A stretch of DNA of 17,259 nucleotides from JACKCP01 sp050253255 (GCA_050253255.1 JBFWJK010000060.1:1-17259); one strand, 5' to 3'; positions 1 through 7,532 are shown, counted from the stretch's first letter. A program made the numbers and translations. The notes: generated from the sequence alone by a model not told the origin.

Positions 1-1
1 T

Positions 2-100
2 GATAAATCCGGCAGGTTTCATGTTATTGATGCTGAAAAAAATGCTGATGAAGTTTTTAAAGAAATCATATCTGTTTTACACGAGAAAGGACTTGTTTAA
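2..100 (+). CDS. tmk: 3' end of probable thymidylate kinase (partial)
   Basis: An open frame enters from the left edge and stops at TAA 98-100, leaving 32 residues. The visible tail reads FHVIDAEKNADEVFKEI and then a helix. An 'F/Y-x-V-I-D-A/G ... E-V' strand-helix ending is typical of the C-terminus of dTMP kinase, which phosphorylates dTMP to dTDP in the cytoplasm. No catalytic motif (P-loop, DRY or lid) lies inside the window, so the call rests only on this tail. Another P-loop kinase is possible. The next gene starts 8 bases after the stop on the same strand, so the two are probably co-transcribed. Confidence 0.5.
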   Translation, partial: DKSGRFHVIDAEKNADEVFKEIISVLHEKGLV

Positions 101-108
101 GTATAATC

Positions 109-849
109 ATGACTGATCTTATTTTCCCCTACACAAACCTCGATAATCCTGTAATTGACAAGGCTTTAAGCTTTACTGACGATATTTCACTGATATCTCT
201 TGATAAATCTTCAGTGAATATAAACGGACTTTACACTGAAATTTACAGACTTGATGATAATTTGACAGACAATATCAGGGGCCTTGAAAAATTTTATCTG
301 GAAAAAAGGGTTTATGATAGAAATTTTGATTTCAGCAATTTTATTTCCAAAGGGGAAAGAAATGAAATGCCTGAGATGATCTTAAGGGAACTCAATTGTG
401 AAAGTCTTTGTAATGGTAAAAATAAAGAAAAAATAATATTGTCATCCCTTTTTCTCAAACTTTTTGAAAAATATGAATCAGATAAAAAAAATATTGACAC
501 CTCCTTTGCAAGTATTCAAAAAAGAGAACAGGAACTTTTTAATTCTCTTACAAACGAGAAACCCGAAGTTTTTGAAAATCCTGAGAAAACTTCTGAAATT
601 TTTCCAAGGAATCTTATTGAAAAAAGAATTAAATCCTGGTTTGATCTTTATTTTTTTCTTGGTTTATCCATTCCATGTTTGATTACGGATAAAAATGATT
701 ATATGGAATTATTATGTGAAATGGGGTTTGAACTGGAAAACGAAACCTTAGATCAGCATGGTATGACTACCTGTTTTTTTTCTGCAGATCTTGGTTTTGT
801 GGGGGTTAAAGATTTTAAAAAAAAGTTTGAATTAAAAATAATTCCCTAG
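109..849 (+). CDS. Unrecognised 246-residue cytoplasmic protein
   Basis: I do not recognise this family. The frame starts at ATG 109, 8 bases after the upstream stop. The nearest purine-rich ribosome-binding candidate (AGAAAGG, 84-90) is rather far away, so translation may be coupled to the upstream gene. There is no signal peptide or clear membrane segment. The middle (roughly residues 80-150) is charged and probably helical. The C-terminal third carries a hydrophobic aromatic stretch around RIKSWFDLYFFLG and a mixed segment with PCLITDKNDY, which could be a small globular domain. Codon use and base composition match the neighbours, so it looks resident. It may form an operon with the tmk-like gene; no function can be assigned. 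Confidence 0.75.
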   Translation: MTDLIFPYTNLDNPVIDKALSFTDDISLISLDKSSVNINGLYTEIYRLDDNLTDNIRGLEKFYLEKRVYDRNFDFSNFISKGERNEMPEMILRELNCESLCNGKNKEKIILSSLFLKLFEKYESDKKNIDTSFASIQKREQELFNSLTNEKPEVFENPEKTSEIFPRNLIEKRIKSWFDLYFFLGLSIPCLITDKNDYMELLCEMGFELENETLDQHGMTTCFFSADLGFVGVKDFKKKFELKIIP

Positions 850-893
850 TTTTTTGCTGAGTATTTAAAATTTTAAAAACTGAGGCAAAAGGA

Positions 894-921
894 TTGACAA
901 AAAGAAAAAAGAGGGTATAGC
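894..921 (+). promoter_or_regulatory. Candidate distal sigma70-like promoter upstream of ferredoxin
   Basis: TTGACA (894-899), 16-base spacer, TATAGC (916-921). The -35 is a perfect consensus match and the -10 a partial one. It would give a leader of about 145-150 bases before the ferredoxin start, or could serve a short transcript in the gap. Prediction from consensus only. Confidence 0.45.
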
Positions 922-973
922 TTCAAATATTAAAATTTACGTACTTTCGCTTTTTGTTTTATTCTGATTTGTG

Positions 974-1001
974 TTGACATGGGGTTTTTAAAAATTATAA
1001 A
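974..1001 (+). promoter_or_regulatory. Candidate proximal sigma70-like promoter of ferredoxin
   Basis: TTGACA (974-979), 16-base spacer, TATAAA (996-1001). This is the best promoter match seen in the window. It places a start site near 1007-1009, about 68 bases before the ferredoxin ATG, and is followed by a consensus ribosome binding site. Confidence 0.6.
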
Positions 1002-1060
1002 GAACCCTTTAAAAAAGTACCCTAAAAATTGTGGGTCAAAATATAAAATAATATCCAAGA

Positions 1061-1066
1061 AGGAGG
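1061..1066 (+). promoter_or_regulatory. Strong ribosome binding site of ferredoxin
   Basis: AGGAGG within a longer AAGAAGGAGGAAG tract, 9 bases before ATG 1076. With the TTGACA/TATAAA promoter it predicts high expression. Confidence 0.75.
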
Positions 1067-1075
1067 AAGAAAGTT

Positions 1076-1264
1076 ATGAGTTTCAATCCAATAGTTGATG
1101 AAGACAAGTGCACTGGCTGTGAAGAATGTGTAGATATCTGCCCAGTAGATGTTTACGAAATCGTTGACGGTAAATCAAAGCCTGTTAACGCTGAAGAATG
1201 TGTTGGCTGCGACAGCTGCGTTGAAGTTTGTCCAGAAGGCGCAATTACAGTAGAAGAACTTTAA
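1076..1264 (+). CDS. 2[4Fe-4S] bacterial-type ferredoxin
   Basis: A 62-residue small soluble electron carrier, expected in the cytoplasm. Two near-symmetric cluster motifs are complete. The first is C12-x2-C15-x2-C18-x3-C22-P and the second C42-x2-C45-x2-C48-x3-C52-P. The fourth Cys of each motif binds the opposite cluster in this fold. Length matches the clostridial-type dicluster family, with no extra loop or 3Fe substitution. It begins with ATG after a consensus AGGAGG. It has its own promoter candidates upstream and a strong hairpin just after the stop, so it is probably a highly expressed short transcript. In sulfate reducers such ferredoxins connect low-potential oxidoreductases, but the specific partner is not visible here. 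Confidence 0.95.
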   Translation: MSFNPIVDEDKCTGCEECVDICPVDVYEIVDGKSKPVNAEECVGCDSCVEVCPEGAITVEEL

Positions 1265-1270
1265 TAAATT

Positions 1271-1300
1271 TTTCCCCGGAGTTTTTTGACTCCGGGGAAA
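1271..1300 (+). terminator. Strong 3' hairpin after ferredoxin (terminator or mRNA stabiliser)
   Basis: A perfect 12-base-pair stem (1271-1282 with 1289-1300, core CCCCGGAGT/ACTCCGGGG) with a 6-base loop lies 6 bases after the ferredoxin stop. The 3' side continues AAAATAACC rather than a T-run, so it is not a classical intrinsic terminator on either strand. It may protect the ferredoxin mRNA 3' end and allow only weak read-through into the next gene. Confidence 0.6.
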
Positions 1301-1351
1301 ATAACCGGTTTTTCCGGCTTTATACTCACCTGGACTCTGTCAATTAATGAT

Positions 1352-1684
1352 ATGAAAAGCTATGTTGTAGATTCCCTTAATCATAAAGATATTTCATCTG
1401 TAAAAGAGGTTTTAATAAAAAGATTTGGAACCCCTTTCATGGATGAAATCTTTCAGGTTACCATTGATTCTTCTGTTTTATCTTCAGAACAAAAAAGACA
1501 CAGTGAGTGCAGTCCTCATTATGTGGCCTTGTCTTTGGAAAACGACAGGCTCACAGCTGAAACTCTGATCCGTTCCAAAAAAACAATGAGATGTTCGTGT
1601 ATGGGATATGCTGACAGCAGACAGATACTGTGGCTGATTGATCTGGTCAATGATATTCTTGAAGAAGCTGAAGTAAGAATTTAG
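1352..1684 (+). CDS. Small unknown protein with CxC and His/Cys residues
   Basis: An unrecognised 110-residue protein. The frame can be opened at TTG 1286, but that codon lies inside the ferredoxin 3' hairpin and would encode an implausible leader. ATG 1352 is the first sensible start, although no good Shine-Dalgarno precedes it. Visible residues of note are H50, C53 and H56 in a HSECSPH segment and a C81-S-C83 pair, followed by a long probable C-terminal helix (QILWLIDLVNDILEEAE). The Cys/His set could bind a metal or cluster, but this is only a guess. It is soluble, without a signal peptide. It follows the ferredoxin gene by 87 bases and could be expressed by read-through. No function is assigned. 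Confidence 0.6.
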   Translation: MKSYVVDSLNHKDISSVKEVLIKRFGTPFMDEIFQVTIDSSVLSSEQKRHSECSPHYVALSLENDRLTAETLIRSKKTMRCSCMGYADSRQILWLIDLVNDILEEAEVRI

Positions 1685-1913
1685 ACCAAATTATTATGCA
1701 AAAGAATTTTATCTGTTATGATTATAGAAAAATAACTTTTTTTGTTCAATTTTGAGACAGAAATTTACCAATCGCGTATTTAAATCTGATAAGAGTTAAA
1801 TTTAAACGCAGTTGAAAAATCAGAATTTGTTCCGCATTTTTTAACACGGCTTATTTGTTTATCCTGGTAATTTTTCCGCTTAAAATTTTAATGAAATTTT
1901 GAAAGGATTTAAA

Positions 1914-3563
1914 ATGCTTAAAATAGTTCCCTTGGGGGGGCTTGGAGAAATCGGGCTTAATATGATGACTGTCGAGTACGGCGGCAGAATTATAATAATT
2001 GACTGCGGTTTAATGTTTCCGGAAGATTATATGCTGGGAGTCGATATAGTTATCCCTGATTTTTCGTATATACGGGAAAATATAAATAAAATATCAGCTG
2101 TTATTCTTACACATGCACATGAAGATCATATCGGCGGGGTCCCCTATCTTTTAAGAGAAGTCAACTGCCCTGTTTATGGAACTCCCTTTACAATAGGAAT
2201 TGTTAAAAACAAACTGGAAGATTTTGATGCTCCCGTTCATTCGGATCTGAGAAAAATAGATATTAATTCACCTCTTGAAATTGATGAATTCAGAATTGAA
2301 TTTGCAAGAGTTTCCCATTCAACAATCGACGGAGTCGGAATGATGATTGAGACTCCTGTGGGAAGAATTGTTCACACCGGGGATTTTAAAATAAATCCTT
2401 CTATCATTAATGACATGTCAACAGATATTAATAAATTTGCTTCTTTTGGAGAAAGAGGAATTCTCTGCCTTTTGTCTGACTCCACAAATGTTGAAAAAGA
2501 AGGATATACAATTTCTGATCTTGATGTGGGAGAAAGTCTGGAAACTCTTATTTCTGGAAGCCAGGGAAGAATAATTGTAGCACTTTTTGCTTCAAATGTT
2601 GCAAGAATCCAGCAGATTGTAAATATAGGCAGAAAATACGGAAAAAAAGTTGCTTTCAACGGCAGAAGCATTGAAACAACTGTAAAGGTAGCAAAGGAAA
2701 ACGGTTTTTTAAGAATACCTGTTGATATGGAAGTAGGCATAGAAGAACTTGGTTATATAAGCAGTTCTTCAGTGATGATAATCACAACCGGAAGCCAGGG
2801 TGAACCCATGTCTGCCCTTGCAAGAATGTCTGAAGGCAGCCACAGGCAGCTTAAGGTTAAAAAAGGTGATACTGTAATTTTATCCTCTAAATTCATACCT
2901 GGTAATGAAAAAGCGATTACATACATAATAAACAACCTCTATAAGCAGGGTGCGCATGTTGTGTATGAAAAAATTGCAAAGGTTCATGTTTCGGGGCATG
3001 CCCACAGGGAAGAGCTTAAAATGATGTTCAATCTTGTAAAGCCTAAGTATTTTGTCCCTATCCATGGTGAATACAGGCATCTTTTCCATCATGCCGCCCT
3101 TGCTGCAGGGGTCGGTATCTTACAGTCAAATATTCTTCTTGCAGAAAATGGTCAGGAAATAATTTTTGATAAAAACGGAGGAAGACTCGGACATAACGTT
3201 TCCACTGGAAGAGTTCTTATTGACGGAAAGGGAATCGGTGATGTAGGAAGAAGTATATTAAAGGAAAGACGTGTTTTGTCCGAGGATGGAATAGCTGTTG
3301 TAACCATGATAATAGATGAGGAAACAGGAGCTATTCTCTACGGCCCCGAACTTGAGTCAAGAGGGTTTGTTTTCTGTAACGAAACAGGCCATCTTCTTCA
3401 GGATGCCCAGTGCGTTATTCTTGAGGTTGTTGAAGATCTCGAAGCGGGTACTCCCAACAGGACTGAACTTATTAAATCAAGGCTTCAGAAAGCTTTGAGG
3501 CAGTATTTTTATTTTGCTATCAGAAGAAAGCCGGTTATCATTATAAAAATAATGGAGGTTTAG
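1914..3563 (+). CDS. rnj: Ribonuclease J
   Basis: A 549-residue metallo-beta-lactamase/beta-CASP nuclease for mRNA decay and rRNA maturation, with endonuclease and 5'-3' exonuclease activity known in the family. The metal-binding motif H67-x-H69-x-D71-H72 is intact, followed by H135, D157 (HTGDFKINPS) and the SDSTN motif (188-192). The beta-CASP part carries the VHVSGHAH segment (H358, H362, H364) and PIHGEYRH (H384). Length is normal for the family. An upstream in-frame TTG (1899) is rejected: AAAGGA (1902-1907) sits correctly for ATG 1914, and MLKIVPLGGLGEIG is the usual N-terminus. It is followed 10 bases later by ftsK, so the two are probably co-transcribed. No strong promoter match was seen in the preceding 229 bases. 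Confidence 0.96.
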   Translation: MLKIVPLGGLGEIGLNMMTVEYGGRIIIIDCGLMFPEDYMLGVDIVIPDFSYIRENINKISAVILTHAHEDHIGGVPYLLREVNCPVYGTPFTIGIVKNKLEDFDAPVHSDLRKIDINSPLEIDEFRIEFARVSHSTIDGVGMMIETPVGRIVHTGDFKINPSIINDMSTDINKFASFGERGILCLLSDSTNVEKEGYTISDLDVGESLETLISGSQGRIIVALFASNVARIQQIVNIGRKYGKKVAFNGRSIETTVKVAKENGFLRIPVDMEVGIEELGYISSSSVMIITTGSQGEPMSALARMSEGSHRQLKVKKGDTVILSSKFIPGNEKAITYIINNLYKQGAHVVYEKIAKVHVSGHAHREELKMMFNLVKPKYFVPIHGEYRHLFHHAALAAGVGILQSNILLAENGQEIIFDKNGGRLGHNVSTGRVLIDGKGIGDVGRSILKERRVLSEDGIAVVTMIIDEETGAILYGPELESRGFVFCNETGHLLQDAQCVILEVVEDLEAGTPNRTELIKSRLQKALRQYFYFAIRRKPVIIIKIMEV

Positions 3564-3573
3564 TAAAGGAGAC

Positions 3574-5724
3574 ATGAAAAGGGAAATTGCAGGTCTTTTT
3601 TTATTTTTTTTATCTGTGTTTACCTTTTTAGGCTTTTTGAGCTATTACCCGGGCGACCCTTCATTTAACAATTCTGTATTCACAAGCGAAGTGAAAAATT
3701 ATGTTGGAGTAGCAGGCGCATTTTTCTGCGGATCACTTTTTGATTTTTTTGGTCTTGGGGCTTTGTTTATTCCTCTTTTTTTATTTGTCAAATCTCTTTC
3801 CATGTTCAGGCAGGATCTAAGCTTTTTAAATAACCCCTTAAGTATTTTCGGCAGTTTAATTCTTGTTGTATCTTCAGGTTCTCTGTTTATCCCTTTTAAT
3901 CATTTTTTTGAAATACCTGATTACCCTGTAATCTCAGGCTGTTTAAAAGATTTTCTTGAAAAATATTTAAACTCTGCAGGTTCAGTAATACTTCTTGTTT
4001 TTCTTTTTATCACAGGTCTTTTAACTGCAACCGGACTTAGTGCAAAAATTTTTTTGTATATACCTGTTTTTTGTGCAAAAGCTTTATCTTTTATAAAAAA
4101 ACATACAGTGATGTTTATTCTTTTTTTGAAAAACAGATTGAGATTTAAGAAAAAGATCAAAATACATTCTTTACAGGTTCGTGAAAAAAAAGAAGTTAAA
4201 AAGGAACCTCGGATCAAACCTAAAGAGGAAAATACAAAGCCGAAAAAAATAAATTTTTTAAAAAATGAAAAGGGGGTTCTTGTCCCTTATTCCTTTCTTG
4301 AAAAACCTCTTGAATCAGATTTTGGAGAATCTTCAGGCGAAGTGGAGAAAAAATCTGAAATTCTTGTTAACAAGCTTCTTGATTTTGGAATAAACGGGGA
4401 GGTTGTTTCTGTTTTAAGGGGACCTGTTGTGACAACTTTTGAATTCAAGCCTGCTCCCGGAGTCAAAATAAGCAGAATTGCAAATCTTTCTGATGATCTT
4501 GCTCTTGTTTTAAAAGCAATGAGTATCAGAATCGTTGCACCTGTTCCTGGAAAATCAGTTATAGGAATTGAAGTACCCAATAAAAACAGATCATCTGTTT
4601 ATTCCAGAGAAATATTGGAAACCATCGAATTTGTAGACAGCAGTTCTCCTCTGAGTATAGGTCTTGGCAAAGATATTGAAGGAACCCCTGTTGTTGTTAC
4701 CCTTGAAAAAATGCCTCATCTTCTTATCGCCGGCGCAACCGGTGCAGGGAAAAGTGTATGCCTGAACATGATGATCACAAGTTTTCTTTACAAGGCAAGT
4801 CCTGATGAAGTTAAGATGCTTATGATAGATCCCAAGAGGATAGAGCTTTCAGTATATGAAGGTATCCCTCATCTTATTGCTCCTGTTGTCACTGATATGA
4901 AAAAGGCAAAGAATGTTCTTTTCTGGGCAGTGAGGGAAATGGAGAGAAGATATGAACTTCTGGCTCAGGAAAAATGCCGAAATATCGAGCAGTACAATTC
5001 TAAAATACAAAAAATGAATGATACCAGGAAAAACAAGAATGACCAGGAGGAGACTGATGAACTCCCTGAAAAACTTCCTTTTATTGTTATAATTATTGAT
5101 GAGCTTGCTGATCTGATGATGGTTTCCTCAAAGGAAATAGAAACCGCCCTTATAAGGCTTGCACAGATGGCCAGAGCATCAGGTATTCATATGATAATTG
5201 CAACCCAGAGACCTTCTGTTGATGTTCTTACAGGGATAATCAAGGCCAATTTCCCGACTAGAATTGCCTTTAAGGTTTCATCAAAAGTTGATTCAAGAAC
5301 AATTCTTGATTCAAACGGTGCTGAAAAGCTTCTTGGCCGGGGAGACATGCTTTTCCTTCCCCCCGGGGTTTCAGGTATAACCCGAATTCACGGTGCTTTT
5401 ATATCTGAAAGTGAACTCGAAAAAGTTATAGAATTTGTATCTGATTCAGGCGAGCCTGAATATCTTGATGAGCTTGTAAATTCTGAATCTGAAACCTTTG
5501 AAGATGTTTTCGGCACAGAAACCGGAGAATCGTTTGATGATGACGAAAAAAAATATATTGAGGCTGTCAGCCTTGTCAGGGAAAAGAAAAAGGTTTCTAT
5601 TTCAATGGTGCAAAGACATCTGAGAATAGGTTTTAACAGGGCGGCAAGAATGATAGAACAGATGGAAAAAGACGGCATAGTTTCTCAGGGTGACGGTTCA
5701 AAGCCCCGTGAAGTTATTAATTGA
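3574..5724 (+). CDS. ftsK: DNA translocase FtsK/SpoIIIE
   Basis: A 716-residue membrane-anchored hexameric DNA pump that moves chromosomal DNA through the closing septum and supports dimer resolution. The N-terminus holds about four hydrophobic segments (near residues 6-24, 45-72, 88-106, 136-158), then a short basic linker. The motor domain has Walker A GATGAGKS (387-394) and Walker B ending in D509-E510 (IIIDELADLMM). The last about 60 residues form the winged-helix gamma domain (SISMVQRHLRIGFNRAARMI region) that reads KOPS-type polarity sequences in known FtsK proteins. The linker is short compared with E. coli FtsK, as in many non-enteric bacteria. ATG 3574 follows AAGGAG closely, 10 bases after rnj, giving an rnj-ftsK pair. 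Confidence 0.97.
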   Translation: MKREIAGLFLFFLSVFTFLGFLSYYPGDPSFNNSVFTSEVKNYVGVAGAFFCGSLFDFFGLGALFIPLFLFVKSLSMFRQDLSFLNNPLSIFGSLILVVSSGSLFIPFNHFFEIPDYPVISGCLKDFLEKYLNSAGSVILLVFLFITGLLTATGLSAKIFLYIPVFCAKALSFIKKHTVMFILFLKNRLRFKKKIKIHSLQVREKKEVKKEPRIKPKEENTKPKKINFLKNEKGVLVPYSFLEKPLESDFGESSGEVEKKSEILVNKLLDFGINGEVVSVLRGPVVTTFEFKPAPGVKISRIANLSDDLALVLKAMSIRIVAPVPGKSVIGIEVPNKNRSSVYSREILETIEFVDSSSPLSIGLGKDIEGTPVVVTLEKMPHLLIAGATGAGKSVCLNMMITSFLYKASPDEVKMLMIDPKRIELSVYEGIPHLIAPVVTDMKKAKNVLFWAVREMERRYELLAQEKCRNIEQYNSKIQKMNDTRKNKNDQEETDELPEKLPFIVIIIDELADLMMVSSKEIETALIRLAQMARASGIHMIIATQRPSVDVLTGIIKANFPTRIAFKVSSKVDSRTILDSNGAEKLLGRGDMLFLPPGVSGITRIHGAFISESELEKVIEFVSDSGEPEYLDELVNSESETFEDVFGTETGESFDDDEKKYIEAVSLVREKKKVSISMVQRHLRIGFNRAARMIEQMEKDGIVSQGDGSKPREVIN

Positions 5725-5760
5725 TAAAGTTTTATCTTAAACATAATTAAGGATTTTTTG

Positions 5761-6429
5761 ATGTACAATTCAGATGTTATTGCAAGAACCAAAGGTTTTC
5801 TTGACCAAGAGGAAGGGGAACTCCTGTACAAATATGCCTGTATTGCCTCATGTGAGCTTAGGCTGCCAGGTCTTGAAATCGGTAGCTATTGCGGAAAATC
5901 ATCCATTTATCTCGGAGCAGGGTGCAGAAAAGAAAAAAATATAATGTTTTCCATAGATCACCACAGAGGGTCAGAAGAACAGCAGAAAGGTGAGGAATAT
6001 TTTGACGAGGATCTTTATGACCATGAAGCATGTAAAATTGACACACTTCCTTTTTTCAGAAAAGCTTTAAATGATTCAGATCTTGAAGATACAGTTGTTC
6101 CGGTTGTCGGCCATTCTCATTTAATCGGAAGATTCTGGACAACCCCGCTTTCTTTTCTGTTCATAGACGGCGGTCATTCCCTGGAAACAGAATTTGGTGA
6201 TTATCTTGTTTGGACACCTAAAATTGCATGGGGCGGTTATCTTTTTGTTCATGATATTTTTGATACACCTGATAAAGGAGGACAGGCCCCAAGGTTTGTT
6301 TTTGAAAAAGCTATTGCTTCAGGTCAGTTTGAGTTTGTTGAAAGGGTTAAAACTCTTGGAATATTAAAAAGGACAAACGGACTTCTGACTGAAAAAATAA
6401 AAAATGATTTTTCAGAAATCGTATCTTAA
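5761..6429 (+). CDS. Class I SAM-dependent methyltransferase
   Basis: A 222-residue soluble Rossmann-fold methyltransferase resembling the Methyltransf_24 type. Motif I is LEIGSYCGKS (38-47), the end of strand 2 carries D66 in FSIDHH, and the strand-4 acidic motif is FIDGGHS (134-140), followed by VHD (163-165), which can bind a metal in O-methyltransferase-like members. Substrate is unknown; sugar, polyketide or small-molecule hydroxyls are typical for relatives. ATG 5761 is preferred to TTG 5758 because AAGG (5749-5752) is well placed. It follows ftsK by 36 bases and may share its transcript. Its last 18 bases overlap the converging gene on the other strand, and a hairpin just beyond the stop may terminate it. 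Confidence 0.85.
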   Translation: MYNSDVIARTKGFLDQEEGELLYKYACIASCELRLPGLEIGSYCGKSSIYLGAGCRKEKNIMFSIDHHRGSEEQQKGEEYFDEDLYDHEACKIDTLPFFRKALNDSDLEDTVVPVVGHSHLIGRFWTTPLSFLFIDGGHSLETEFGDYLVWTPKIAWGGYLFVHDIFDTPDKGGQAPRFVFEKAIASGQFEFVERVKTLGILKRTNGLLTEKIKNDFSEIVS

Positions 6430-7197
6430 TATCAGATTCAAAGCCTCCTGTGCATCTTCGGAGGCTTTGCTTTCATCAGAAGATGAGGGTTCAGCCACTT
6501 TAAAATCTTCTGTCTCATTGAGCCATTTTTCCCAGCTGTAAATAAGACCTGCACTCAAAGAACTGCTTATTTTTTTCCTGACACCTATTGACAGAGTCAT
6601 TGCATTGCCTTCATATTTGTACCTGTTTTCAACAACCCTTGTTCTGGGGTCCTTGTCTCTTATTTCAAGATCAGTCTGGTAAAAAGTAAGATTTGAGTCA
6701 ATATATATGTCTTTGTTAAGTGCATAGGAAAGATCCATTCCAACATAAATTGAATTTGTCAGAGATGATGATGCAGGCAGTGTAGTTGATATGAGTCCTG
6801 TTGAATCCTCAGAAATTTCATTTTCCGATTCAGCGGTATTGTCTGTTTTGTCACGTGAGATTTTTTCTTCAAGAGTTCTTTTGATTCTGAGTTTTGGAAC
6901 TACTTCAAGCTTTTTGTCATAAACATTGAAGTCAAGCTTGTACATGATTTTTGCATCATAACTTCCATGGGGATTAATTCTGAAAAGCTCTTCGCTTTTA
7001 AAAGGTTCTGATGGCGGGTGGAACTCTGGAGTAAAATTATCAGCATCAAATATGTTGAGAAAAGAACTGTCTTCTGTTTCTGAGGCAGTAGTTTCAGCAA
7101 AAAAATAATTGTCAGCTTTAAAGTTGTCTGCATATGAAGTAACTGTCAGACATGCTGAAATTAATATGAATGTTATTGCTGAAAAAATTAGTTTCAT
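6412..7197 (-). CDS. Exported beta-rich, probably outer-membrane protein
   Basis: An unrecognised 261-residue exported protein. It opens with a basic start and hydrophobic core, with a signal-peptidase I site likely after SYA (residue 23). An ISAC string (13-16) also fits a lipobox, so a lipoprotein is possible. After a low-complexity Ser/Glu/Asp-rich region, the C-terminal half alternates polar and hydrophobic residues (for example SIYVGMDLSYAL, DIYIDSNLTFYQ, SLSAGLIYSWEKW) and ends in LRYDF. A terminal Phe on a beta strand is the usual outer-membrane barrel signature. The predicted barrel strands are few, so it would be small. A weak GAAGAAA precedes the start. The 3' end overlaps the converging methyltransferase gene by 18 bases. 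Confidence 0.7.
   Translation of the reverse strand: MKLIFSAITFILISACLTVTSYADNFKADNYFFAETTASETEDSSFLNIFDADNFTPEFHPPSEPFKSEELFRINPHGSYDAKIMYKLDFNVYDKKLEVVPKLRIKRTLEEKISRDKTDNTAESENEISEDSTGLISTTLPASSSLTNSIYVGMDLSYALNKDIYIDSNLTFYQTDLEIRDKDPRTRVVENRYKYEGNAMTLSIGVRKKISSSLSAGLIYSWEKWLNETEDFKVAEPSSSDESKASEDAQEALNLILRYDF
6439..6469 (+). terminator. Intrinsic-terminator-like hairpin inside the opposing gene
   Basis: CAAAGCCTCC (6439-6448) pairs perfectly with GGAGGCTTTG (6460-6469) around an 11-base loop, 9 bases after the methyltransferase stop. The plus strand then reads CTTTC, a weak U-rich tail. On the minus strand no U-run follows, so it fits termination of the plus-strand transcript only. It lies wholly inside the coding region of the convergent envelope protein. 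Confidence 0.5.
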
Positions 7198-7231
7198 TTT
7201 CTTCTTTATTTTTTATATTAATCTTTTTTTT

Positions 7232-7260
7232 ATAATAATTTTTTCCGTAAAAAAAAACAA
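7232..7260 (-). promoter_or_regulatory. Candidate promoter of the exported beta-rich protein
   Basis: Read on the minus strand: TTGTTT (7260-7255), 17-base spacer, TATTAT (7237-7232), about 35 bases before the start codon. The -10 matches 5 of 6 consensus bases and the -35 only its TTG. The region is very AT-rich, so chance matches are likely. Confidence 0.3.
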
Positions 7261-7336
7261 GGAGCAAGATAAAAATTTTAAATTAAATAATCACAATCTG
7301 CATAAAATGAAGATTAATGATAATTTTTGCACTTGT

Positions 7337-7368
7337 CTGCATCAGGTGTTGAGAAAAACCTGATGCAG
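7337..7368. repeat. Perfect 11-bp hairpin in the mdh downstream gap
   Basis: CTGCATCAGGT (7337-7347) pairs with ACCTGATGCAG (7358-7368), with a 10-base loop. No immediate U-run follows on either strand; a T-run on the plus strand begins about 9 bases later (near 7378). It is about 165 bases beyond the mdh stop, so it is not an obvious mdh terminator. Confidence 0.55.
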
Positions 7369-7397
7369 AGTTTAGGATTTTTTACTTAGTTGCTGAA

Positions 7398-7520
7398 CGA
7401 AAACGGCCTTTTTTGTACATTTATGCGTCAGATTCAAAATTTAATTCTTAAAATACTCAATGTATCCTAAAGGTTAAATCTTTCATTTTTCTTGAACTGA
7501 ACAAAAAATTCTCGTTTTCG
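7398..7520. repeat. Split imperfect inverted repeat, arms about 19-20 bases
   Basis: The left arm (7398-7416) is CGAAAACG, GCC, TTTTTTGT. The right arm (7501-7520), reverse complemented, is CGAAAACG, AGAA, TTTTTTGT. Two 8-base blocks are identical around a mismatched centre, with 84 bases between the arms. This could be a long stem in an RNA or a remnant of a small element; no gene is inside. Confidence 0.5.
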
Positions 7521-7532
7521 GCCAATCACTAT

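Larger units (their letters stand above)
7198..7532. other. 335-base gap with hairpin and inverted repeat, no gene
   Basis: No credible coding sequence is seen between mdh and the exported beta-rich gene, both on the minus strand. An 84-codon plus-strand frame (7109-7363) is mostly antisense to the signal peptide and has no ribosome binding site. The gap holds a promoter candidate for the downstream gene (7232-7260), a perfect 11-base-pair hairpin (7337-7368) and a split inverted repeat (7398-7416 with 7501-7520). It is extremely AT-rich. A small RNA or an mdh 3' untranslated region is possible. Confidence 0.5.

Noticed and set aside
1286..1351. Upstream TTG start extending the small Cys-containing protein by 22 residues
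   Set aside because: The TTG lies within the loop and stem of the ferredoxin 3' hairpin and has no ribosome binding site; ATG 1352 is the better, though still weak, start.
1899..1913. TTG start five codons before the RNase J ATG
   Set aside because: AAAGGA fits ATG 1914 and the family N-terminus begins with MLKIVPLGGLGE; the extra residues are not typical.
2372..2740. 122-codon minus-strand frame inside rnj
   Set aside because: Antisense shadow of a well-supported gene, without start signals or recognisable motifs.
7109..7363. 84-codon plus-strand frame with a hydrophobic stretch
   Set aside because: It is partly antisense to the signal peptide of the minus-strand exported protein, lacks a ribosome binding site, and its composition reflects AT-rich intergenic DNA.
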